From contig CP093831.1 in the NCBI GenBank assembly GCA_033063855.1, forward strand, positions 24,056,001 to 24,120,000: 64,000 nucleotides of DNA, in the 5' to 3' direction. A program made the position numbers and the translations under genes. The first letter of the stretch is position 1, and the number at the start of each line of letters is the position of its first letter. The notes under the pieces are model-generated. The model searched no databases and was not told the DNA's origin. It saw only the letters and a list, made by a program, of their open reading frames with translations. The DNA comes from Smittia aterrima. Its lineage: Eukaryota; Arthropoda; Insecta; Diptera; Chironomidae. This document shows, one piece after another, positions 1 to 11,500 of the stretch.

Positions 1-50
1 AAATGATTCATAAAAATTGTTATCTAATCTTAAATTTTCTCTGATTTCAG

Positions 51-762
51 GTAATGTTGATGGAGGCTCTAAACTCTTCAATGATATCGTGTTCCCTGAC
101 ATGAAGAACAAATGCGTTGAGGCGACTGAAAATCAAATCAAAATGGAAGTGACAGCTTCACTTCAGTATTTGAGAATGGGCTCATACTTCTCCAGAGACA
201 ACGTCGATCGTCCAGGATTCGCCAAGTTCTTCTTCGCCGCTGCTGGCGAGGAACGCGAACACGCTTACAAACTTATTGAATATTTGAGCATGAGAGGTCG
301 TTACATTGAAAAAGAAAATCCTTCAAAAGTTATCTCCAAGTTTGACATCGGCAAATTGGTCACGGAATCAGACAGCAACAAAGTTAAGACCCACAAAGGA
401 GAAGACGTTACCGTCGCTGATCTCGAGCCTACCTCAGCTGAAACAACTTCCGGATTGATTGCTTTGCAAAACGCCCTCAAGTTGGAAAAGATTGTTACAG
501 CAAGCATCCGTAATCTTATTGAAGTTTGCGAGAAGGACGAGGACTTCAACGACTACCACGTAAGATTTCGCATTCCTTGGTTTGATATTTACTAAAAGTT
601 TTTTTTCCCCAACAGTTCGTCGACTATCTTACCAGCGACTTCCTTGATGAACAATACAAGGGACAACGCGACTTGGCTGGAAAGATCAACACTCTCGGCA
701 AGATGGTTCAAAGAGACGGAGGTTTGATCGCCGACTTCTTGTACGACAAGGAACTCCTGTAA
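51..762 (+). CDS. Fer1HCH: Ferritin heavy chain homologue, 3' part (two exons)
   Basis: The gene encodes the ferroxidase-type ferritin subunit, which oxidises and stores iron; in insects it is mostly secreted or in the secretory pathway. Two exons are visible: 51-559, preceded by a polypyrimidine tract and AG at 49-50, and 616-762, with a GT/AG intron at 560-615. The start codon and the signal-peptide exon lie before the window, so the gene is 5' partial. The four-helix-bundle sequence carries the ferroxidase-type EEREH motif and the ExxxxxYxxMxxYFxRD helix typical of insect heavy chains rather than light chains, which lack these ligands. Exon 2 ends in a conserved LAGK...LYDKELL tail and TAA at 760-762. 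An AATAAA poly(A) signal is at 802-807. The insert SDSNKVKTHKGEDVTVADLE between helices B and C is longer than in the Drosophila protein. The iron-responsive element expected in the 5' leader would be outside the window. Confidence 0.93.
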
Positions 763-2099
763 ATATCGCGTAGCACGCTTAACACTAATCCAACATAGTG
801 AAATAAAGAAGACCGTTTGAAGAGTCACCCTTTTGTGATAAGATGGAAAGGATGAAAATGTATTTTCTAGGAAGACTTTTTTTTTTGCTTTAGTCATTTA
901 AGATTTCTTTATGTGTTCCCCTCATCATCAACATCATCATTCAAGTTTATCTGATCAAAATACTGAAGTTAAACTTTGTAACAAAAAAAAATCTAGAAAA
1001 TAAAGAAATCGAGGAAAAGCCAAAACTTTTTATTTTTGTTATTCAATAATTTCAGGAAATTTTAATCGATATTTGTTCGCTCTGCTTCTCGAAGGAATTT
1101 TTAAATAGATCACAAGACTTTGTTTTAATTATTTTCGTTGAGAGAGCCACGTAATTGTAAATCCAATAATTGCTTGATGGGCGTGAAATAATTATTCGCG
1201 ATTATCGCGACGTGACTGTGTAAGCATTTGAGGATAAAAATGATTCGTTCGAAAATTTTGGGAAGAAGAATGGAAAGTTTTAAAGAAAATTTCTCGAAAT
1301 TTTTGAAACTCTTGAACTTGAAATAGTTTGATCTGATAAGAATTCCACTTGTGCAAATATTTTTGGTCATGCGTAAATGAAATTATTAATTATCAATTAA
1401 AAACAGATTAACGGTTAATTAGTGTCGCAATATTGTGATGGATCGGCCATAAAACTGTTTAATTGATCGTCTCAATGATTTAGCAGAGCCGATGATATCT
1501 TGAGGACTTGGCGACTTCTTCGTTTTGATTCTCGAATGACCGATATTGTGCGGTGAAGGAACTTTCACAAAGTCTGCATCGTTAGACGAGATTGCATTCA
1601 CGTAATGCACACAACAATGGAAATTGTTATCAGTTGTTCTTGAGTGACAAAGTTTCTCTTAATCATTCACACTAAGATAGTTTTAAAATTTGCTGATTCA
1701 CTGACAGCAGTTGACGACAAACAAAACTCCCGATAACAAACATTCTTTTAGGATTTCATCAAAGAAACATAAAGTTGTTGAAATTCAAAGAAATCTGACG
1801 AAACCAATTTCCTAATTTTATCAAAAATATTTTCAATCTCTTTTATGAAGACCGTCAATAAAAAGGGAAATCAATATTTAGCCTCTGATAAGAATTGTTT
1901 CATGAATTTTGAAATTCAACAAGCTCGCGGTCAGATAAGAGAAAGTTATCGCTCTTCAAACACGCTGTGGTTTGATTAACTTTTGTCAAACACAATGCAG
2001 AAGCGTTCTTTGTTCTCTCGAGTGACTTCTCGATCAGATAATTTCAATTTATGTTTTCTCAGATTGTAAACTTTATTAAAAGATGATCAAATTGTTTTC
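763..2099. other. Convergent intergenic region, ferritin to NELF-D
   Basis: This gap lies between the 3' ends of two convergent genes. It holds the ferritin poly(A) signal (802-807) and a second AATAAA-like site near 998. No convincing coding exon was seen; the short open frames here lack codon bias and homology. Several GATA-type motifs occur (TGATAAG at 1334-1340 and 1886-1892, AGATAAG at 1933-1939), which may be chance in AT-rich DNA. Confidence 0.6.
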
Positions 2100-4099
2100 T
2101 TAATTGTTGTACATGTTTGCTCTCGCTTGAACAATGAATTCAGCGAAAGGATCGTTCTCTTCGTCATTCATTCTTCCAGTAATGTCTTCGTTCTCAACCA
2201 TTGGAAGGAAAAGACTCACGAACTCGGGTGAATAAGGTTGAGTAATTGTTTCGAGGACTTCGGTGACAAAGTATCGAATCAGAGAAACATCTGTATCTCC
2301 TTTCGCGCTACAATTCTTAATGTATTTGACGACAGGGATGCAGCATCCTCGAGTCAGAAGGTTTATCATTCGATCAAGCAACATTTTCTTCAGCTCCAGT
2401 TGAACTAAGATTTCTAATTCGTCTTGTTTTGACTCGAACAGTTTGATGAGAAGCTTGAGAATAGAGTCGTGAAGAGATGGATGAACGTTCGCTACCTCAT
2501 CAAGAATCGCCAAATGTATTGGAGTCGATTCCGTGCAGAGCTTAAAGAATGATCGCTCCGTAACTGTGATCTCAATCCATCGAATCAATCCAACACCAAC
2601 AACGGGAAATCTAATGCAATTGTAAAGCGATTGAATCTCAGCGATTAACTCCGTTGATCCTTTGTTTAGATTACAAATGCTATGGACTTGTTCAATTGCT
2701 GAAATCGTCGGCTTAAGTTCTTCTTTATGCAGCACTTTGTTTTTGTTAGCTCCTTTCTTAGGGGAAGTTTCACTCACACTTGCTGCATAAGCCAACAGGA
2801 AAACGTATTTTGACTTGTGTTCAGGATTAATTTTCACTCCGGCTTTGAACAAAGCATCGACGAGAAGATCAAGGAATTGAGAGTTTCGAATGAGATCGAT
2901 TGGAGGTGGCGTTGTACTTGAGTAGCATCGATAGAGGACTGTTATGTCCGCTGGATTTAACGAATTTCTTGACATCATTGAAGTGAGCGCATCACATGCT
3001 TGAGGATGCTCAATCGGCGAGTTTCCGTAAAGAGCCATTGTGATTGGAGTGACGTTCAGACCATTCTTAAGAGCGTATTGTTGAATTTCTTGTGATAATC
3101 GTTTCATATTCGCTCCTCCTTTCGTCTCTTGCGCCAACAGATGAATTAGAATTTGAGAGTAGACGTAAGTGTGTTGTCCATGGCAAACCATTTTCGCAAG
3201 GTCTTTAATTGAACTCTGCCAGTCGTCAGTGCCGCTTGAGAGGATTTTTGTGATTGAAGTCTTGAGAACTCTTGAGAAAACCTCGAGTTGTTGAGCTGCC
3301 GTTGAAATCGATGTGATTTCGCTTTGATATCCGGCATCGGAAATAAGCTTGATCGTGAAGTTAAGCATGAGACAATCAGGATACTCCTCAGCGAGTCTGT
3401 AGATAAGATCACGCCACGTCTTGTGCTCTATCATGTCCGTCAACCAAGAAGGAGTTTCTCCCTCCTCAGTGAAGATTGTATCAGCTTTCTTTGGGTCAAA
3501 CGACTTCACAATCATATCCTTCAGATGATTTTCCACCATCGCTTGTACTTCGTTTACGTCAACACCAGCCACGACAAGCCAGTCAGCGAGCAAATTTGCC
3601 ATTTGAGCTGTAGCGGCGTAATTCTGCGAAAGTTGATTGATGACGAGCTCTGGTGTGCCTCCATGTTGAAAGTACCTTGAATAAATGAAATTTCATTATA
3701 ATTTGATACAGCGAAATGAAAAGTTTGTGATAACTCGAACGAAAGTAAATTGAGTAACGCTAACTCTCAAACGAGGATAATAAAGTAAAATCATTAGATG
3801 TGATCTTATTAGCTCATTCATCTCATCATTAAGATCATCACAAAGCGTCTCAAGATGATTTTTCACAAAGCATCTTCAATTAATCCGATTGTTTACCTTT
3901 TTAGTTGAAGGAAAATTGCTGGCTCCAAAATGTAATCTTGTTTTGCAAAGTTCTGCATGCAAATCGCCAGCACTTCGTTTGGATTCGATGGTTCCTCGCC
4001 TTCATCGACCCACATTTCTTCTTCCTCTTCAGGTTTATTCATTGTTGCGATTGAATTTCTTGGCTTTCCTGAAAAATCTTTTTTTTCGAACTTCGGCAA
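2100..4099 (-). CDS. NELF-D: Negative elongation factor D (TH1), two exons
   Basis: This is the NELF-C/D subunit of the negative elongation factor complex, which with DSIF pauses RNA polymerase II near promoters; it acts in the nucleus. The coding exons are 3897-4099 (start ATG at 4099-4097) and 2100-3675, joined through a GT/AG intron at 3676-3896. The splice falls inside an Arg codon and restores the family sequence LQLKR-YFQHGG, which matches the Drosophila TH1 pattern at the same place. The joined frame is 593 codons including stop, close to the usual 580-590 residues. An acidic N-terminal segment rich in Glu (about residues 24-40) precedes the helical TH1 domain, which fills the rest. 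An ATG further downstream at 3602 lies inside the conserved region, so I reject it as the true start. Confidence 0.92.
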
Positions 4100-4300
4100 A
4101 ATTTTAGTTCAGATATCCGCCGCCAGCGTCGCCCGTGTCAGCAAAAAAAAAACCCGCGAAAACTCAAATATTTATAAGATTTAATTAATCCTTTAAATTT
4201 ATTCTCTTTAATTAATCCTTTCACAGGAATAACAACTTATCTTATTTACATGAAATTAGTTTAATTCTAAAGCCTATTCGATCTCAGTGACATTTTGAAT

Positions 4301-5359
4301 TTAAGGTAAAACGTCGACCAGAATTTCGCGGGCGGTTTTTGACAGATTATCAGGGAAGATAATATCAAAGTTGACGATGAGATCGCCTCGCTTGTTTGGC
4401 TCTTTGGGATAGGGGAGTCCTCTGCCTTGAAGTCTCTTCACTGTCGATGGTTTAATGACTTCGTTTTGAATACTTATTGGTATCACTTCACCAGAGAGAG
4501 TTGGAACTGATAATTGTCCAGTCGCGCACAAAGCTTCTTTTAAAGTTATCTTAGCTGTGTATTTAATATCGCTGCCTTCTCGCTTGAATTTGCTGTGTTG
4601 TTTGTCTCGGATTATAAAGACGATGTCTGCTGGTACTTTGCCGGGAATCTGATCTCCCTCCTTTGGGAAAGTGATTTTAGTTCCAGCTTTCCATCCCGGC
4701 TTGACATTAATTTGTAAGATCTTTTCGTCTTTGCGTGCTGATCCATCTGGTTGCACAATCATTTTTGAAATCTTCATCTTCTTTGAGCAGCCAGTGTTGA
4801 CTTCTTCGAGAGTGACATACAAATCGTGCTCGATTGGAGGGTCAATCTTCATTTTCTTTTGCGGGTTTCCATGAACGTTAAACGATTGTGATCTAAATGC
4901 TCCAGGGTTGCGATTGCCGCTCATTTGACTGAATATGTCTTCTTGATCCATTCCCATTCCGCCGCCGCCGCCGCCAAACATGTCACCACCGAAAGCCATT
5001 CTTTCACCTCCATCGCCGAAGAAAATGGAGAAAGGATCGTTTGTTCCGAAGAATTGTGCAAAGGTTGCTCGGGGATCACCATGGAATGTGTAACTGTATG
5101 ATCCAGCATTTGCTTGGCCGGCTGAGCCAGATGAATCACCTTTGAGACCTTCCTCTCCGTATTGATCGTAAATGTCGCGCTTCTTTTTGTCTGATAAGAT
5201 TTCATATGCTTCAGCGACTTCCTTGAACTTTTCTTCAGCGTCTTTTGACTTGTTCTTGTCTGGATGATACTTCAATGCAAGCTTTCTGTATGCTTTCTTT
5301 ATCTCATCATCGTTTGCAGTCTTGGCGACTCCAAGGGTTCGATAAAAATCCTTTCCCAT
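4301..5359 (-). CDS. DnaJ-1: DnaJ-1, class B (type II) Hsp40 co-chaperone
   Basis: This 352-residue protein is a cytosolic Hsp40 that stimulates the ATPase of Hsp70 and delivers unfolded clients. The J domain is at residues 1-70 with the HPD motif at 32-34. A Gly/Phe-rich linker follows (about 75-155, with a run of Gly near 127-134), then two beta-sandwich C-terminal client-binding domains (about 170-340). There is no Cys-rich zinc finger, which makes it class B. The coding part is one exon. A 5'-leader intron is likely: AG acceptor at 5370-5369 just before the ATG and a GTAAGC donor at 5590. Further upstream lie a TATA-like box at 5895-5902 and a long heat-shock element array at 6045-6112, fitting heat-inducible expression. 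The 3' half of this gene marks the left border of the tandem segmental duplication. Confidence 0.93.
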   Translation of the reverse strand: MGKDFYRTLGVAKTANDDEIKKAYRKLALKYHPDKNKSKDAEEKFKEVAEAYEILSDKKKRDIYDQYGEEGLKGDSSGSAGQANAGSYSYTFHGDPRATFAQFFGTNDPFSIFFGDGGERMAFGGDMFGGGGGGMGMDQEDIFSQMSGNRNPGAFRSQSFNVHGNPQKKMKIDPPIEHDLYVTLEEVNTGCSKKMKISKMIVQPDGSARKDEKILQINVKPGWKAGTKITFPKEGDQIPGKVPADIVFIIRDKQHSKFKREGSDIKYTAKITLKEALCATGQLSVPTLSGEVIPISIQNEVIKPSTVKRLQGRGLPYPKEPNKRGDLIVNFDIIFPDNLSKTAREILVDVLP

Positions 5360-6266
5360 TGTAAATTTCTAAAAAGAGAGTGAAAGGTCAATAAAATGTG
5401 AAAATGGAAAGTTCGAGAACAAATCTTGTGACGACTACAGTTTTATTTTGATTTGCAGTTCTAACGCTTTCCGATTATTCATCTTTAATCCAAGAGCAGA
5501 AGATGCGCATGAAGGAAATGAGGAATTGAATAACAAGGACGTCGTCTTTGCGTTTCTAGAAACTTGATAAAAAAAATAATTTTTGCTTACCAAAACAATG
5601 AAGTCCAAAAATTTATTTTTGTATAATTTCTGCTTTAATTCCAATAACAGTCCTCAACTATTACTTTTCACTAATGCTGATTGCTGTTGATATGCACTTT
5701 CAGCAATTGAATTTGCCTGAGTTTTATAAAACGTCAGCTCAATCTCAAATATTTTTTACGAATGCGAACAAAACGTTCGCCACAGAAATTTATGTTCAGA
5801 TTTTTTCGACGAGAATGTTCGAGAAAAATGCAAACATTGAGGCTAAAATACTGAATTGCAGGTTTTTTTTTTTGAGAAAAAAATTATGAATAAAATTATA
5901 TAAATAAAGCAAAACTATATTGAAATTTATTATAAATGTCATAATTTTTTTATTTATTATTTTGATAAGAAGTTGGCCTGCGATTACTTACTTTAGCCAA
6001 AATTTGAAATGTCGACAGTCGAAGAAACGTTTGAGAAGTTGTGAGAGCTTTCTGGAGCTTTCTAGAAATTCCTCGAGTTTTCTTGAGCTTTCTAAAGTCT
6101 TCCTCTGCTTTCTAAAAGCAAAATTCCAGAACACACCAGATATCGCTATTTTAACAATAAAAACTTCTAATCAATCTCATTCAATCAATCAATCAAATTT
6201 TATTTGTTCACATTATCACAATTGCAATTCTTTCTTTTAAAATCCGTGTTCACTTAAATAATTACT
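5360..6266 (-). promoter_or_regulatory. DnaJ-1 leader and promoter region
   Basis: No coding sequence is visible here. The stretch contains the inferred DnaJ-1 leader intron (5369-5590), the upstream leader exon (from 5591 to perhaps 5865), a TATA-like box on the minus strand (5895-5902), the heat-shock element array (6045-6112) and the ninjurin 3' flank, whose minus-strand AATAAA is at 6199-6204. A diverged copy lies at 28121-28862 in unit 2. The transcription start is inferred from the TATA position only. Confidence 0.6.
6045..6112 (-). promoter_or_regulatory. Heat-shock element array upstream of DnaJ-1
   Basis: Alternating TTC and GAA-like trimers occur exactly every five bases: GAG 6045, TTC 6050, GAG 6055, TTC 6060, GAA 6065, TCC 6070, GAG 6075, TTC 6080, GAG 6085, TTC 6090, AAG 6095, TTC 6100, then TTC 6110. 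This is the nTTCnnGAAn phasing bound by heat-shock factor trimers. The core (6060-6072) is the best match. The array lies about 150 bp upstream of the TATA-like box of DnaJ-1 and about 90 bp past the ninjurin poly(A) signal. It is missing from the unit 2 copy. Confidence 0.82.
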
Positions 6267-6868
6267 TCACTTAATATCTGCTATGTCAAAAACTGAGATG
6301 ACAATGTTGAGAGCGACGCTGATGATTGTGACCATCAAAAGAGTGTTGTTCGCAATGTTTGTCTTCCGATGTTCCTCGAACTTGTTGAGATCGAAATAAA
6401 TTGCAAGAATGCACATGATTATCGCTTGCACAACCTGAAAAAGTTCATCAATCAATCCCAAAAGTGGATCATGAAAATATTTCTTTGTGCGAGGGATTAA
6501 ATTTTGTCTATTTACAAACTACCTGAAGAATTATTGAGATTGAGATGAGTGTCACAAGAAGATAATAAAAAGTGTTTGATGGTCCAATCGTCATCACTCG
6601 TTTTAGCTGAGCGGCATTTGCAGTCAACAATGCTAAGTCAAGCATTCCTTGAGCCATCGTTTTTCGTGTGGCATAATTGTTGATGTCTAGTTGTGAGACT
6701 TTTTCCGCCTGAATAAACCAAAAGGTCAAATTTGAATCGGAGATAATTGAAGTGGCTTACAAATTTCGTCATTTGAGCTCCATCCGCGTACGTACGCTTT
6801 GAGATACTTGGAATATCGTTGTCTGGCTCGTAGTCTTCACCATCGAATGCTCGATTTCGTGAACCCAT
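6267..6868 (-). CDS. Ninjurin, copy 1 (three exons, 153 aa)
   Basis: Ninjurins are small plasma-membrane proteins; mammalian NINJ1 oligomerises to rupture the membrane in lytic cell death, and fly ninjurins act in adhesion and stress responses. The exons are 6761-6868 (36 codons), 6523-6708 (62 codons) and 6267-6434 (55 codons plus stop), all phase 0 with GT/AG introns of 52 and 88 bp. Exon 1 gives an acidic cytosolic N-terminus with the start MGSRNRAFDGED. Exon 2 gives the conserved amphipathic helices (NYATRKTMAQGMLDLALLTA) and the first hydrophobic helix; exon 3 gives the second membrane helix. A minus-strand AATAAA is at 6199-6204. I cannot assign it to a particular Drosophila paralogue (NijA, B or C). 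An almost identical copy is at 28863-29464. Confidence 0.9.
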
Positions 6869-7525
6869 AACTTCTAATGTTCTACACTCAACTCTCGGCA
6901 AAACACTAAATCGAACTAAAATTGTCAAAATATTTGAGTTATCGATTCACGAGTGGCCTTATCGAAGTGAAAATGTTATCAGAGGTAGCCTCAATTACTA
7001 TTACTTCAGCTAAGAAACTTTCCTTTGTCCACGAAAAATAAAAACAAAACTTAGAAATAGAAGTGAACTTATCGATATTTCGCCAGTCTACGAAATGAAT
7101 TACTATTTTACTTCGTTGTCTGTGGTTTCGTTGTCATGGCGAATAATTCTTCAATTGAATCATTCATGGCTAACAATAGCTTTTTCATTCAATACTCGTA
7201 GAGCGATTTTATGCAATGCAGAATGAAAACTGTAATTAAATGTGATTCCAAATTTTTTATTCAAAGTAGAAACGCTATTTTAGATTGCAGACACCCTCGC
7301 GCTGAATAAATATGGCATGAAGTCGATGTCGCTCGCTTATCAAGGGTTTTTCAGATACTTTCAAGAAGAAGACTAAATGTTCGTGTGGCATGTACTTTGA
7401 TTTGGTCTTTCAATTATTATTTACTTGATTGCTGCAAATAGTTTTTCTAATCTAATGCAAATAGTTAACTTTTGACGGAGAAGATCTTTTTTTTTTCCTG
7501 CAGGAAAGTTTTATTTTATTTTTTC
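6869..7525. other. Ninjurin upstream region, no gene seen
   Basis: This is the promoter side of ninjurin copy 1 and the 3' flank of the nuclease remnant. It is closely repeated at 29465-30073 in unit 2. No coding exon is evident. The palindrome TTCCTGCAGGAA at 7495-7506, found after the nuclease genes elsewhere, sits just past the remnant's stop codon. Confidence 0.5.
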
Positions 7526-8186
7526 TTATTCAGTTGCCAAAACAATTTTCTCATCTCCCGGATGATTGAAGCCTGTGGTCATCAAGACCAAATGCTCGTA
7601 CTGGACACCCGGAATAATGAGCATCGCCTTTCTAATAAAGTCTTTAACTTCGCAAGCGTAAATGCATCCTCGACTGTAATCCTCTTTCAATATGTGCCAG
7701 TCAATGCTTGTAATTTCACTTTGCACACCAGGCGGGCAAATCATCTCCATCGAAGACTCGATTGGAGTCAAGAATGGATTGTTGATGCCAACGAAAGCGA
7801 CTCCAACATTGTTTGTACGAACAATTAATATTTTAAAGAATTGAGCTGGAACCGGCAATCTTCCTTCATCCAATAAGATTTCATTCAATAAGCGTTTTCA
7901 TTGAAAACTTTTCAAGTTCCACTTTTCAAGTTCCACAAAACGCAGCTCTCTTACGAGTTATAAATTCAAGATCCTCCCAATTTCCTGCTTAATAATCTTT
8001 CCCAGCATTGACTGGGACAAATTGAACGAGGATTACAGTCGAGGATTCATTTACGATTGCGAAGTTAAAGATTTCATAGCAAAGACGAAACTTAATATTT
8101 CCGAAATCCAATACCAGAACTTGGGCTTGATGACCACAGGCTTCAATCTTCCAGGAGATAAGAAAATTGTTTTGGCAACTGAATAA
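7526..8186. pseudogene. Collapsed inverted pair of nuclease remnants, unit 1
   Basis: Two broken 3' parts of the secreted nuclease gene lie back to back. The minus part (7526 to about 7987) still encodes about 120 residues from the end of the protein (PVPAQFF, INNPFL and IDW motifs), and upstream a decayed GNWEDLE segment. The plus part (8007-8186) encodes the last 59 residues, beginning IDWDKLNEDYSRG and ending in TAA. The catalytic His region is missing from both, so neither can be an active nuclease. The arrangement looks like the intact head-to-head nuclease pairs elsewhere in the window after deletion of the central part. A homologous remnant is at 30074-30767. Confidence 0.85.
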
Positions 8187-8531
8187 AAGAAAATAAAACT
8201 TTCCTACAGGAAGAATTAATTTGCATTAAATATTTTATTGCTTTTTTTTTGAAAGATCTTTTCCGACGGCGTGAAAAGAAAGATGTTTGTAATAAAATTT
8301 ATGAGACTATTCAGGTAATTAAAGAATTGTGAAAACTATTTGCAACAATTAGTCTTCAGGAAGAACATTTATTGAAAGTGATTTGCTAGAGAAAAAGAAT
8401 ATCATAGAGTAAATCAGTTCAATTGAAGACTTTTTTTATTATAAGTTTTAGTATACGCGTAATATTAGGGTTAAAAGTTTCTTTTAAAAAATAAATAGAA
8501 TCTATTTCTTAAATTGAAAAAGGTTAATTTT
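8187..8531. other. 3' flank between nuclease remnant and NACHT copy A
   Basis: No gene is seen. AATAAAA at about 8191 and the diverged palindrome TTCCTACAGGAA at about 8200-8211 form the old nuclease 3' end. The rest is AT-rich sequence repeated at 30768-31072. Confidence 0.5.
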
Positions 8532-11500
8532 TTATTGATATAGATCAAAACTTTTTCCTTTGACATTTATTCTCCTAATTGTTTCAGCGTTAAAATAAGT
8601 TTTGTAAACATTCAAAACAAATTTTCTATTCTTATTAGCAAAACCATCGTGAAGATAATGATTAAATGCAGTGAGCTTATTATAGTCTTCTTCAAGTAAA
8701 TTACTTTTGAATTCTTCTTCGCTGTTGAAAAGATTCTTAAGATAATTCCACACGAATTCAAAGTTTTTCTCATTACTTGAACTAAAAGTAGCCATCAATG
8801 GAGTCATTCCCATAATATCTTTCGAGAGCACCATCTCTCTCAATTTTTTCGATGTTAAATATTTCTCCAACAGACGAAGAACAGTTTTACCAGAATTGTC
8901 AATAATACTTCTCAGCGAAAATAAAATATTTCGACCGATCGCATCAAGATCAGTCAAAATGCACTTGATCTCCTCGCTTGAAAAATGTTTCTCAATCTGT
9001 TGAATCAACAGCAAAACTTCATCGCGTTGTTGGTAAATTAACGCGTTTTTTAACAAATTTCCATTTAGACTTTTAGAATTTGTCTTAGAAGCGCAAGATG
9101 ACAAGAAAAGTTTTCTAGTTTTAATATTTTTTAACGAATAAACCGGATGATTAAAGAAGTAAAGGAAAATATTTTTGGAATATCGAAAAGCAAATGATAA
9201 AACTGATTCATCTTTTTCGTTCACTTCAAAAAATAATTGTTCAATATCTTCTTGGTCTAACACATTTTGAGCGAAGGAGAGAAGTTCTTTAACGAACCTA
9301 AAATTATTATTTTCGATTGCGAGAATCAGAACATTCCGATTTCGAAACTTTCCTAGCCAAAGCTTTTTCAAATCACTTTTCTTCATTGTCGCGTCTCCAA
9401 CAGAAATCATTTTGATCGTGCTCATGAAACGACGTTCAACTGATTCGTAAAACAAAAATGAAAGATTTTCAATTGAAATGTATTCTTTGAAAATTCTTTT
9501 AACAATTTTTACTTTCTTGTGATTTTTAAGAATTAAGTTTTCAAATAATCCTTCAAAAAAGTTTCGAATCAATTTAAATCTTTCATTGGGTTCTGTTAAA
9601 ACTTTTGAAAGAAGTTTTATAATCTCTTTTGCTCTTAGATTTTCTGATGAAACTTTTGTGATCCAGGAAAAATTGTTGAAGAAGAAATCGACGACAAAAA
9701 ATTCTTCAAACTTTGGGTGAATAAACTGAAGTTGATCGGAACTATCTGTGCGCAATAAGCCAAATCTGGCCAACTTTTCTGTGGGAAGTATTTCAGATTC
9801 AGCGAAGATCACTTCGTTTGAGAATTCATTTTCAAAAATATTTTCGACAGCTTTCTGTTGATGAAAAGCCATGACATCAGTTGAATGAATAAAGAACTCT
9901 GCGATATCGTTCTCTGCTTCTGATTCTTTTCTTATGAAATTTTCAACTATTTTGTGAACAACCGTTTTGTAGATCAAATATAAATTCCAATAGAAACTAC
10001 TTTCGATGTCTTTAGCAATATCTGCGAGAATGCCAATCATGATTGGAGTAGAGAAATTAAAAATTTCTTGATACTTGGGATCTCTCATGAAGTTTTGGAT
10101 TGAATACAATGTATCTTCCAACACTTCCCCATCTAATCCTTTTCGTTCCAAAATTTCCGTAATAAGCACTAGCTTAGCGCCGAGTCCTTCGATTGGTTCT
10201 AAAGAGAAAGAATGACATTTTAATAAGTTCTTCAATTCTTGATGAAGATGAGGTCGCGTTGATATCCAAAGTTGGTTTTTGCTCAGTTCTTGGATTGATT
10301 TGATTAGATTTAAATTGAATTGTTTGAAATTTGGACTGATCTCATCAAAGCCATCAAACAACAACACAACGGAGTTGGAATTGTATAATTCAGAGAAAAC
10401 TTTTGCATCGAATCCTTTGATTCTTAGAATTTTTTCACAAAGAAACTCGGAAACTTCTTCATTTGATTTAAAACTTTTCGTAATTTTTCCATCTCTCTCG
10501 AAGGCATTCACAAACTTTCTAAGCTCAACATACTCAACCCAAAGTGATGAACAATTTTCTTTGATTCTCTTTGCTATCATTTTCATTTCTGTTGATTTTC
10601 CAACTCCTGGACTTCCACTCAGTAAAAGAATTTTATCTTCTCGAGCGGTATCGATTAGGACATTTTCTTGTACCAATCTGAATTCATTAAATAAATGGAT
10701 CCTAACACCGTCGACATCAAGAAAATGTCGTTGGATATCAAAATATGGAACATTAGGCTCAATCTTTGTTCCGATCTTTAGATTTTCTGTGAGAAAGTCT
10801 TGCAAAGGAATCAGACGGAGAGCTTCAGAACGAGACGAAATAATTTTGTCAAGTGAAAGGGAAAATCCTTGAAAACTTACGAGAATTTTCATAAATTCCT
10901 CTTGAGTCTTTCGAGTGAACTGAATCCAAGATTGTTTCATTTCGATCCTTGCAATTGAATCGGGTAAACTTGATTTGTTGCTATCAGATTGTATGATAAC
11001 GATTCCCTCATTTATTTCCTTCGATCTTAAGCTTTCAAGAGCTTGCACAATCTTTTCATCTTTTTCATTCTCGCAATCGATTATCAGGATTGGTTTTAAT
11101 TTGGAAGTCATTGCTTCAACTAATAAAATAAATATTTTATTCTTCATGATCGACTCGACTTTCATGAAAATTAGTTTCGATGATTCACTGAACTGTTGAT
11201 GAATCAATCTTATCGTTAATCGCGGACAATTTGATAAAATTAGAGAAATTCCGTTTGGATTAAAGTTGAAGTTTAAAGCTTTCGCCTCAAAGAAAACCTG
11301 AGAAGCTTTCAATTTGCTTGTAACGTCGGTCTTCTGGTTAAGCTCTTCAACAAGATATTTCGATTCAATTAAAGAAGATTCAGTTTCCAAATCATTCAAA
11401 GTTTTGTTCTCAAAAAACTCAAAGAGCTCAGGAAAATTTCTTTTTGCTTCGTCAATTTTCTGATTGCTCTTTAAGTTGAGCGCAAGTAAATGTGGAACTC

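Noticed and set aside
592..897. 101-codon minus-strand frame over ferritin exon 2
   Set aside because: It overlaps a confirmed exon and has no homology.
763..2099. GATA-motif cluster as a ferritin enhancer
   Set aside because: The motifs are short and expected by chance in AT-rich DNA, and the region is downstream of both genes.
3324..3680. 118-codon plus-strand frame over NELF-D
   Set aside because: It is antisense to a conserved coding exon.
10279..10872. 197-codon open frame antisense to NACHT copy A (repeated antisense to copies B, C, D)
   Set aside because: It is the mirror frame of a conserved, recognised coding segment; it recurs only because the gene recurs, and it has no domain or start context.
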